IMG/VR virus record: IMGVR_UViG_3300042350_005042
Coordinates: 1 to 20,611 of that record
Strand: one strand, 5' to 3'
Source of the DNA: a virus
Length of the DNA: 20,611 nucleotides
Part shown: positions 5,849 through 11,853 of the stretch, one piece after another
Layout of the letters: every line of letters starts with the position of its first letter
Numbering within the stretch: the first letter of the stretch is position 1
Notes under the pieces: generated by a model
Told to the model about the DNA's origin: nothing
The model's input: the letters and a program-made list of their open reading frames with translations, nothing else
Databases searched by the model: none
Program-made: the position numbers and the translations under genes

Positions 5849-6649
5849 ATGGAACAAAATATCAATTTTTTAAAAAGGGTTTTATCTGTCCCCACAAAAA
5901 CATATAAAGAGGATTTAATGATTCAATTTTTAACCGAATGGTTGGTTGAAAATAATATTCCTTATTTTGTTGATAAGATGGGAAATGTTTATGCAACCAA
6001 ACAAACTGATGAGGTTGAATATTTTCCTTGTGTCGTTGCCCACACAGATACCGTTCACGAGCTCGATACAATCAATATTCGTGAGATGATGTTACCCAAT
6101 GACCAAAACGAATTAAAGATGGCCTTAAAGGCTTTTAATGACCAAGGATTACCCACTGGAATTGGGGGTGATGACAAATGTGGTGTTTATGTTTGTTTGG
6201 AGTTATTAAAACAATTACCAAATGTCAAAGCAGCTTTCTTTGTATCGGAAGAAACAGGATGTCATGGGTCAAAAAAAGCCGATAAAGATTTCTTCTCAAA
6301 TGTTGGTTATGTTATGCAATTTGATGCTCCTGGTAATTGGATGGTCAGTGAGTATTGTATGGGTGTGAAACTATTTGATAAGGGTAGTGATTTCTTCGAT
6401 AAATGTGATAAAGTATTAACGGAGGGTTTTAACAAAAGAAACAAATACCAATCTCACCCTTATACTGATGTTTACGCACTTAAACAACTATTTGATTTTT
6501 CTTGTATAAACTTTGCTGTTGGTTATTACAACTATCACACAGAACACGAATATGTAATTGTCGATGATGTTTATAATACTTTGGATATTGCTAAGAAAAT
6601 GATTTCTGAGTTGGGAACAAAAAAATACACAAAGGAATACAAAAAATAA
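5849..6649 (+). CDS. Compact M20-type zinc metallopeptidase
   Basis: 266 residues. The metal site pattern of M20 peptidases and amidohydrolases is present in order: HTDTVHE (His65, Asp67), GIGGDDKCG (Asp108/109), SEETGCHGS (Glu134 as likely general base, Glu135), FDAPG (Asp159) and a late His in YHTEHEY (230-233). Peptidase T and relatives share the GxDDKxG and EExGxxGS motifs. These enzymes hydrolyse short peptides or N-acyl amino acids in the cytoplasm using two zinc ions. At 266 residues it is much shorter than the usual 370-410: the segment between Asp159 and the last His is only about 70 residues, so the lid or dimerisation domain appears to be missing. The substrate is unknown; peptide recycling, or trimming of a peptidoglycan or toxin peptide, are possibilities. 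Confidence 0.82.
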   Translation: MEQNINFLKRVLSVPTKTYKEDLMIQFLTEWLVENNIPYFVDKMGNVYATKQTDEVEYFPCVVAHTDTVHELDTINIREMMLPNDQNELKMALKAFNDQGLPTGIGGDDKCGVYVCLELLKQLPNVKAAFFVSEETGCHGSKKADKDFFSNVGYVMQFDAPGNWMVSEYCMGVKLFDKGSDFFDKCDKVLTEGFNKRNKYQSHPYTDVYALKQLFDFSCINFAVGYYNYHTEHEYVIVDDVYNTLDIAKKMISELGTKKYTKEYKK

Positions 6650-6667
6650 AAATCAGTATTTCAGATA

Positions 6668-6675
6668 TATTTATA
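6668..6675 (+). promoter_or_regulatory. TATTTATA box upstream of gene 6689
   Basis: The box lies 13 nt before the ATG at 6689, the same box and spacing as at the terminase gene. Confidence 0.4.
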
Positions 6676-6688
6676 GATAAAACAAAGT

Positions 6689-7207
6689 ATGGAAAATAAA
6701 AATATTGAGGAGGGTATTTTCGATTGGTTCACAGATAGATATCAAGGTTTAAAGGGAGCCTTTACAGGAAAGGGTTATGGTTATTTTAAATTTTTGAGTT
6801 CACTAAGAAACTTGGTTAGAAAACTAAAAAAATTGGATGAACCAAATGAGAGTGTTATAAACGACCTACAAAAATTGAGAACTGATATTGAACAAGCTAG
6901 TGGTTGGGAAAGTTTGGAAGATACTAAGAGAAAAAATTTAACTTTCGCAATAGACAAAGCAATCGAAAGTTTTAGGGAATATTCTAGATATGTGAATACA
7001 ATAGAGGTGCTATCAACGAAAGTATTACAAGGTAAACCAACAAATACAACCCAAACTACACCAATACCACCTACTCAACCAACGCCTATTCAGACAACAC
7101 CTACTCAGACAACAACAAGTCCGAATACTGGTGTTATTCCAGAAGGATACCGAAATGGGAAAAGGATTTTACAAGATGTAGAAAATATTAAAAACTTGAT
7201 GAGATAA
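6689..7207 (+). CDS. Small helical protein with Thr/Pro linker
   Basis: 172 residues. The first 35 residues are aromatic and glycine-rich (GIFDWFTDRYQGLKGAF, TGKGYGYFKF). Residues 40-115 are helical and charged. Residues 116-150 form a Thr/Pro/Gln linker with repeats of the type PTQTTP and PTPIQTT. The end is a basic segment, GYRNGKRILQDVENIKNLMR. The tail VENIKNLMR resembles those at 306 and 1015 (INRIKKLI, IDRIKELM), suggesting a shared docking or sorting peptide. I recognise no enzyme family. A virion-internal or assembly role is a guess from the linker-plus-tail layout. It has its own TATTTATA box and shares a terminator with the convergent ClpC-like gene. Confidence 0.65.
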   Translation: MENKNIEEGIFDWFTDRYQGLKGAFTGKGYGYFKFLSSLRNLVRKLKKLDEPNESVINDLQKLRTDIEQASGWESLEDTKRKNLTFAIDKAIESFREYSRYVNTIEVLSTKVLQGKPTNTTQTTPIPPTQPTPIQTTPTQTTTSPNTGVIPEGYRNGKRILQDVENIKNLMR

Positions 7208-7236
7208 AAAAAAGGGACTATTCTGTCCCTTTTTTC
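7208..7236. terminator. Bidirectional terminator between convergent genes
   Basis: An 11-bp perfect stem, AAAAAAGGGAC (7208-7218) with GTCCCTTTTTT (7225-7235) around TATTCT, has U-tracts for both strands. It overlaps the last codons and stop of the reverse ClpC-like ORF. Confidence 0.88.
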
Positions 7237-9443
7237 TTTTTTGTCTTTTTGACTTCTTTATTTTTAAAAATAATTTTTTCTTCCTCGACAGTTAAAACAT
7301 ATTCTTCATTTTCTACAATAACTCCATTAAGAACTTCTTCGGAAACAAAATCCTCAATCTTATCTTGGATTGCGCGTTTAATGGGTCTTGCACCATATGT
7401 TTCATCAAATCCAACTTTAGATATAAGTTCCAACACCTTTTCATCACAACTGACATTATAATTTAACCCTTTCAATCTAGTTGTTAATTTATCTATTTCA
7501 AGTTTGACAATTTGTTTTACTTCATCTTCTTTCAAAGTGTTGAAAACTATAATCTCATCAATACGATTTAAAAATTCAGGGGCAAAGAATTTTTGTAATT
7601 CTTTTTTTAACATATCTCTTTTTTGTTCCTCTTCGATATAAGAATTACTCGAAGTTTTGAAACCAACACCAGTACCGAAATCTTGAAATTTCTTAACCCC
7701 AAGATTAGATGTCATAATGATAACACAATTCTTAAAATTTATTTTTCTACCCAAACCATCTGTTAAATGACCATCATCTAATACTTGTAATAAAGTTGAG
7801 AATACATCCTTGTTTGCTTTTTCTATTTCATCAAATAAGATTACAGAATAAGGTTTATTTTTAACTTGTTCGGTTAATTGTCCCCCTTCATCATAACCAA
7901 CATAACCTGGAGGTGACCCAATTAATCTTGATATTGAATGTTTTTCTTGGAATTCTGACATGTCAACACGGATTAGGTTTTCTTCACTGCCAAATATTTC
8001 TTTGGCTAATTGTTTGGCTAAATATGTTTTACCTACACCTGTTGAACCCAAGAAGATAAATGAACCGATTGGTTTATTGGGGTCTTTGATTCCCAATCTA
8101 TTTCTTCTAATACTCTTAGCTATTTTGGAAACAGCTTCAGATTGTCCAATAACCTTTGAAGATAGGTTTGAATCCAAAGAAGTAAGTTTATTAGTTTCGT
8201 CTGAGTTCATTTTGGACACAGGTATTTTGGTCATATTTGATACCACTTCATAAACTAATTCAACACTTACTTCTTTTTTCTTAACCAATAAATCCTTTTC
8301 GAACTTTTTCTTTTCTTCTTCCAATTTGTCCAATATCTTTGTTTCCTTATCTCTAAGGTCAGCGGCTAATTCGTAGTTTTGGGTTTTAACAACCTCTATT
8401 TTCTGTTGTTTTATATCTTGTGCTTTTTGTTTTAGTTCATCAATAATCTGAGGCATCTTAATTTCTACCTGACTTCTTGCTCCAACTTCATCAATAATAT
8501 CAAATGCTTTATCTGGAAATTCTCTATCTGTAATATATCTTTCTGCCAAATCAACACACAACTTCAATACCTCGTCAGTATAACTTACCTTGTGGTAATT
8601 TTCATATTTGTCTTTAACATTAATGAGGATTTGTAATGTTTCTTCTTTTGTTGAGGGGTCAACGATGACTTTTTGGAAACGTCTTTCTAAGGCGCCATCT
8701 TTTTCAAAATTCTTTCTATATTCATCCAAAGTTGTTGCACCAATACATTGGATTTCCCCTCTTGCTAAGGCTGGTTTGAATATATTTGAGGCATCCAATG
8801 AACCTGATGAATTACCCGCACCAACAATTTGATGAATTTCATCGATAAACAAAATGATATTTGGGGCAGCTTGTAGTTCTTCTATAATCACCTTCATTCT
8901 TTCCTCAAATTGACCACGATATTTTGTTCCTGCGACAATTGAGGTCATATCTAAAGACATTATTCTTTTGTCCATCAAATTTCTTGGACAATCTCCATTC
9001 AATATTTTCAAGGCTAAACCTTCTACTATAGCGGTTTTTCCACAATTGTGTGATACAATTCCATTTGAGATATACTTATTTTCATTATCTAATACTTCTA
9101 AATCAAAAGTATTATGTATTCCAATTTCTTCATATAGAATAACTTCACTTAATTCATTGTTTTCACACCACACTAATTCTCCCTCTGTAATATTACCAAG
9201 ATTTAACCAATAAGAACCATTGTCAAATTTGGTGAAAGGGTTCAAACTACTATTGTCGACTTCAACTAAATGGTCAATTGAACCTTCTAAAACCAACCCA
9301 TTAGATAATGTAATTCTCACACATTCTTTATCGGCCTTTTTAAATAATTTACCTATTGGTTTAAATCCTAATGGTGTTTTAATGTTATATGTCCCGCCAT
9401 TATTTTCAACCATCTTGAAAAACTCTTCTATTTTAATTTTCAT
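7218..9443 (-). CDS. clpC-like: C-intein plus C-terminal part of split ClpC-like AAA+ unfoldase
   Basis: 741 residues. Residues 1-133 are the C-terminal piece of a split intein, and the host protein resumes at Cys134 (CGKTAIVEGLA), completing the first Walker A motif. After splicing the D1 module has Walker B IILFIDEI (196-203) and an arginine-finger region ALERRF (251-256). A short middle domain (about 330-390) contains a UVR-like motif (NYELAADLRDKE). D2 has GSTGVGKT (466-473), SVILFDEI (533-540), TSN (578-580) and the sensor-2 segment GARPIKRAI. VGF at 593-595 aligns with the ClpP-docking loop of Bacillus ClpC. The short middle domain and VGF indicate ClpC type, not ClpB. ATP-driven unfolding of proteins for ClpP is the expected role. 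The start overlaps the endonuclease stop by 11 bases. Confidence 0.92.
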   Translation of the reverse strand: MKIKIEEFFKMVENNGGTYNIKTPLGFKPIGKLFKKADKECVRITLSNGLVLEGSIDHLVEVDNSSLNPFTKFDNGSYWLNLGNITEGELVWCENNELSEVILYEEIGIHNTFDLEVLDNENKYISNGIVSHNCGKTAIVEGLALKILNGDCPRNLMDKRIMSLDMTSIVAGTKYRGQFEERMKVIIEELQAAPNIILFIDEIHQIVGAGNSSGSLDASNIFKPALARGEIQCIGATTLDEYRKNFEKDGALERRFQKVIVDPSTKEETLQILINVKDKYENYHKVSYTDEVLKLCVDLAERYITDREFPDKAFDIIDEVGARSQVEIKMPQIIDELKQKAQDIKQQKIEVVKTQNYELAADLRDKETKILDKLEEEKKKFEKDLLVKKKEVSVELVYEVVSNMTKIPVSKMNSDETNKLTSLDSNLSSKVIGQSEAVSKIAKSIRRNRLGIKDPNKPIGSFIFLGSTGVGKTYLAKQLAKEIFGSEENLIRVDMSEFQEKHSISRLIGSPPGYVGYDEGGQLTEQVKNKPYSVILFDEIEKANKDVFSTLLQVLDDGHLTDGLGRKINFKNCVIIMTSNLGVKKFQDFGTGVGFKTSSNSYIEEEQKRDMLKKELQKFFAPEFLNRIDEIIVFNTLKEDEVKQIVKLEIDKLTTRLKGLNYNVSCDEKVLELISKVGFDETYGARPIKRAIQDKIEDFVSEEVLNGVIVENEEYVLTVEEEKIIFKNKEVKKTKKKKGTE
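9045..9443 (-). other. C-terminal split-intein fragment (IntC, 133 aa)
   Basis: Intein blocks are visible: block B-like GSIDHLVEV (His58), block F HNTFDLEVLDNENKYIS (from residue 110) and block G ending GIVSHN, followed by extein Cys134. The final His-Asn before Cys is the splice junction. There is no endonuclease domain inside. With the 24-residue N-piece encoded at 10727-10653 it makes a complete mini-intein of about 157 residues. Confidence 0.93.
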
Positions 9444-10614
9444 ATGTAGTTAATTTTATTTTTTCTATGAGTTTATCTAAATTCACATCATATATTAAGT
9501 TAATTTTATTAATAAAACAATGTTGAATTTTATCTTCCATCTTTTTTTTATAAAAATCAAAAATACTTCCCTCTTTGATAATTGATTTATTATCTAACAT
9601 ACCAAAATATTCGATGTATATATTATATTTGGGTAAATAAAAATCAGATTTTCGTAATGTGTTGGGATATGTTACTTCATAATGATAGTTTATGCTATTA
9701 AGTTCTAAAAAAAGAGCGAGTTTATATTCTTTTAATGATTTAAATCTAATTTGATTATGGTAAATAGCTGTTCCATATTTTGATTCAAAAGGGTTAAATG
9801 GTAATTTATCAATAAATTTCTCCTTAAGAATTTCTTTTTTAATATTAAACTTTTGATGTATAATTTTACTATTAATATAAGGTATCAATTCAGAGTATTT
9901 TTTTAAATCTAAATTATTTAACACATATTCCACGAAACACTCCACATTTTCACATTTCAAACCATTAAGAATCATTTCTTTAGTTTTTTCCAAAAAACTA
10001 CTCCTTAATACTAATTCATCAAATTCTTTATTAACATAGTCATATGAATTTTTGGAGTTTTGAATCAAATTGTAATCATTTCTTTGTGAAAGAGTTCTAA
10101 TCCATTTTTTCTGTCGTTCAGTAAATTTAATTAACCCTAACTCTTCTCCATATTTTTCAATACAAGTTTTTTTACTAAAAGTTGATTGTCTTTCACTTAT
10201 TTTTTTCCTTGCAGTTTCTTCGTCAAAACCTTTTTTCAACCAATACCCTATTTTTGTATTCGTGGAAGCTGAATATTTTTCAGGGTTATTTTTTTTGTTG
10301 ATTGACATTCTTACAGAATTATCTCGTTGTTTTTTAGAAATAAAACTATTTATTTCATTTTCCTCCCACCCCATACACTTGAGAAAAAGTGGATTATACA
10401 AACTTTCAGGATAATCTAAAATATTCCTCAACCAAGGTTTTATTTGTTTATAATTTAGACTTTCGGTTTTATTTATTTCACTATCTACAATAGAATAATA
10501 ATCAATATGTATTTTCTTAAAATAAGAATAAATGTTATTATTGATAAGGAAATTTTCTAAATCATCTATTGTGTTTATAGTATAAACTATCTTTTTTTTA
10601 TATAATATTTTCAT
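9433..10614 (-). CDS. Free-standing Vsr-like homing endonuclease inside fractured clpC gene
   Basis: 393 residues. The C-terminal domain has a PD-(D/E)xK/Vsr-like layout: a Glu-containing helix (SLKEYKLALFLEL, 293-305), a strand and hairpin with KSDFYLP (Asp324), then YIEYFG (Glu335), and a long amphipathic helix. Residues 145-175 carry the CIEKYGEELG...FTERQKKW segment common in this endonuclease family. The family was described with 'fractured genes', in which a split intein gene is interrupted by a separate endonuclease gene, and the arrangement here matches: N-half, this gene, C-half, all on one strand. It should cut intein-less clpC alleles at the P-loop and promote homing. Its stop overlaps the start of the C-half (ATGAAAATTAA). 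A hairpin and a TATTTATG box lie upstream. Confidence 0.85.
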   Translation of the reverse strand: MKILYKKKIVYTINTIDDLENFLINNNIYSYFKKIHIDYYSIVDSEINKTESLNYKQIKPWLRNILDYPESLYNPLFLKCMGWEENEINSFISKKQRDNSVRMSINKKNNPEKYSASTNTKIGYWLKKGFDEETARKKISERQSTFSKKTCIEKYGEELGLIKFTERQKKWIRTLSQRNDYNLIQNSKNSYDYVNKEFDELVLRSSFLEKTKEMILNGLKCENVECFVEYVLNNLDLKKYSELIPYINSKIIHQKFNIKKEILKEKFIDKLPFNPFESKYGTAIYHNQIRFKSLKEYKLALFLELNSINYHYEVTYPNTLRKSDFYLPKYNIYIEYFGMLDNKSIIKEGSIFDFYKKKMEDKIQHCFINKINLIYDVNLDKLIEKIKLTTYEN

Positions 10615-10624
10615 AGTAAAGGAG

Positions 10625-10645
10625 GGTTAGGTAAATACCCTAACC
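10625..10645 (-). other. Hairpin GGTTAGG/CCTAACC before the endonuclease gene
   Basis: A 7-bp perfect stem with a 7-nt loop (10625-10631 with 10639-10645) lies in the 38-nt gap between the N-half stop and the endonuclease ATG at 10614. No U-tract follows on the reverse strand, so it is more likely a translation or processing element than a terminator. A TATTTATG box (10652-10645, reverse) sits next to it. Confidence 0.5.
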
Positions 10646-10652
10646 ATAAATA

Positions 10653-10727
10653 TCACATATTTACAATTTCGTGAGATGTGTCATCTGATATTTTTTCAAT
10701 TTCAATAAAAGTATCCTCCAAAACACA
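10653..10727 (-). other. N-terminal split-intein fragment (IntN, 24 aa)
   Basis: It starts at the Cys codon after GEPG in the P-loop and carries intein block A ([11 protein letters not shown]), then stops after 24 residues (…EIVNM). Most natural split inteins have an N-piece of about 100 residues. The very short piece matches the 'atypically split' class known from phage metagenomes (for example the Ace Lake TerL intein, N-piece of about 25 residues). Confidence 0.92.
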
Positions 10728-10931
10728 ACCAGGTTCACCAATTATAATTGGATTATTTTTCTTTCTTCTTGATAATATTTGTGCTATCCTTGTAATTTCT
10801 CTATCCCTACCTACTACAGGATCCAACTTACCTTCTTCAGCAAGTTTAACCAAATCTTTTGCAAAGTTGTTTAATACTGGTGTGTCACCCTTACCTTTAC
10901 TTGAGTAATCTCCATCTTTAGATTCTATCAT
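10653..10931 (-). CDS. clpC-like: N-terminal part of split ClpC-like unfoldase plus 24-aa N-intein
   Basis: 92 residues from ATG 10931 ([18 protein letters not shown]); a longer frame from TTG 10976 exists, but the ATG is preferred. The host-protein part ends at residue 68 with [20 protein letters not shown] and [10 protein letters not shown], the hallmark entry into the D1 domain of ClpA/B/C. Cys69 then starts the intein ([10 protein letters not shown]). The protein lacks the double-repeat Clp N-domain that normally precedes this region, so the spliced enzyme would be about 676 residues against more than 800 for bacterial ClpC. That suggests substrate delivery by a different adaptor; the divergent UVR protein is one candidate. 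The frame stops 24 residues into the intein, so it is not functional without protein trans-splicing. Confidence 0.9.
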   Translation of the reverse strand: MIESKDGDYSSKGKGDTPVLNNFAKDLVKLAEEGKLDPVVGRDREITRIAQILSRRKKNNPIIIGEPGCVLEDTFIEIEKISDDTSHEIVNM

Positions 10932-10984
10932 AACTTTTTTATTTAATAATAATGTTTTATTTGGTATTTTCAACAATCTTGTAA

Positions 10985-10997
10985 TGACAAAATGTCA
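10985..10997. promoter_or_regulatory. Palindrome TGACA-AAA-TGTCA, candidate operator
   Basis: A perfect 5-bp inverted repeat with a 3-nt spacer lies in the region between the divergent clpC N-half and UVR genes. A further TGACA half-site occurs at 11016-11020, just upstream of the -35 of the UVR promoter. The symmetry and position suggest a repressor site, but no regulator is visible in the window. Confidence 0.35.
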
Positions 10998-11023
10998 GTA
11001 TTTTTAATTTCAAAGTGACATTA

Positions 11024-11052
11024 TTGATTATCTTAATTAATTGGTATATAAT
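11024..11052 (+). promoter_or_regulatory. Sigma70-like promoter for the UVR gene
   Basis: TTGATT (11024-11029) and a consensus TATAAT (11047-11052) are separated by exactly 17 nt. The predicted start near 11059 leaves a leader of about 39 nt. Unlike the TATTTATA boxes, this looks like a host-polymerase (early-type) promoter. Confidence 0.6.
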
Positions 11053-11097
11053 TCGTACAATACTAAGTAAAATAAACTTAACAACAAACAATTTATT

Positions 11098-11535
11098 ATG
11101 GATAACGATTTTTATAAAAAATTTGAGAAAATTTTGGATGAGATTTTCGGTGGAAAACATAAACCAACAATTCCACTAGAAAGTTTCTTGGATAACTTAA
11201 AGTATGATGAACTAAATACTGATTTCAGTAAATTGAGAAATTCAGTTAGAAAGACCAAGGATGGTATTATCACTTCAATTCATTTTGTGATTAATCCTAA
11301 CACAAAATGGTCAGCATCTAATTCAAATACAAGGAGAGATTTGGAAACTAAATTAAATGAATGTATCCAAAACCAAGATTTTGAACAGGCAGCCAAAATC
11401 AGAGACGAAATAAAGGAACTTCAGAAAAACAAAGGGAAAATTGAAACTCTCAAAAAAGAAATGGAAATAGCTATTGAAAAACAAGATTTCGAAAGGGCTA
11501 TAGAAATTAGAGATGAATTAAAAAAAATTAATTAA
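11098..11535 (+). CDS. Protein with two C-terminal UVR motifs, possible Clp adaptor
   Basis: 145 residues. The C-terminal half holds two tandem UVR motifs: ECIQNQDFEQAAKIRDEIKE (88-107) and EIAIEKQDFERAIEIRDELK (123-142). UVR motifs are helical-hairpin interaction modules found in UvrB, UvrC, the ClpC middle domain and the ClpC partner McsA. The N-terminal 80 residues are unfamiliar and lack the Cys-rich zinc fingers of McsA. The gene diverges from the ClpC-like N-half with a shared 166-nt intergenic region, and that phage ClpC also carries a UVR-like segment in its middle domain. A phage-specific adaptor or regulator for ClpC is therefore a reasonable inference. Alternatives are a DNA-repair (UvrB-binding) factor or an inhibitor of host ClpC. 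It is expressed from a sigma70-like promoter and closed by a strong terminator. Confidence 0.8.
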   Translation: MDNDFYKKFEKILDEIFGGKHKPTIPLESFLDNLKYDELNTDFSKLRNSVRKTKDGIITSIHFVINPNTKWSASNSNTRRDLETKLNECIQNQDFEQAAKIRDEIKELQKNKGKIETLKKEMEIAIEKQDFERAIEIRDELKKIN

Positions 11536-11539
11536 CTTT

Positions 11540-11567
11540 AACCCCCAATATAAATGGGGGTTTTTTA
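11540..11567 (+). terminator. Intrinsic terminator after UVR gene
   Basis: AACCCCCA (11540-11547) pairs perfectly with TGGGGGTT (11555-11562) and is followed by TTTT. It lies just after the stop at 11535 and only 12 nt before the next ATG. Confidence 0.88.
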
Positions 11568-11578
11568 AATTTAAAAAA

Positions 11579-11821
11579 ATGGCAATATTAAAAGAAGAAA
11601 TCAGGGGAACAAAGATTATCAATGAGATTCAATCAAGTAACATTAGAAGAACTGAGTTTGATACTGAATCAAAAGAATTAGTCGTGGAATTTAACAACGG
11701 ACTAAGATATATGTATGAAGCTGTCCCACATCAAGTGTATACGCAGTTCAGAACATCGGAGTCACAAGGGAAATTTTTTAATTCAAAAATAGCGAAGACT
11801 TATAAATACAAAAAGATATAA
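11579..11821 (+). CDS. KTSC-domain protein
   Basis: 80 residues, essentially one KTSC-type domain: SSNIRRTEFDTESKELVVEF, NNGLRYMYEAVPHQVYTQF, then SESQGKFFNSKIAKTYKYKK. The family pattern (Ser-rich start, a hydrophobic beta-hairpin with G-x-x-Y-x-Y, VP-x-x-V-Y, an S-x-G-x-[FY]-[FL]-N helix and a basic end) is complete. KTSC domains occur alone in phages and bacteria and at the C-terminus of some lysyl-tRNA-synthetase-related proteins; a role in nucleic-acid or protein binding has been suggested but is not settled. The ATG lies 12 nt after the terminator of the preceding gene, so transcription may come from read-through or an overlapping signal. No TATTTATA box is seen. Confidence 0.82.
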   Translation: MAILKEEIRGTKIINEIQSSNIRRTEFDTESKELVVEFNNGLRYMYEAVPHQVYTQFRTSESQGKFFNSKIAKTYKYKKI

Positions 11822-11841
11822 AAATTATTGAAATGTGATAA

Positions 11842-11849
11842 TATTTATC
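11842..11849 (+). promoter_or_regulatory. TATTTATC box upstream of gene 11854
   Basis: This variant of the recurring box lies only 4 nt before the ATG. If it acts as a -10 element the transcript would be nearly leaderless; otherwise it may be a chance AT match. Confidence 0.25.
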
Positions 11850-11853
11850 TACT

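Noticed and set aside
7249-9453. Several + strand ORFs of 70-97 aa opposite the ClpC-like gene
   Set aside because: All lie antisense to strongly conserved AAA+ and intein sequence and show no independent features.
10932-10976. TTG start for the ClpC N-half
   Set aside because: The extra 15 residues are not ClpC-like, and an ATG at 10931 is available just before the conserved region.
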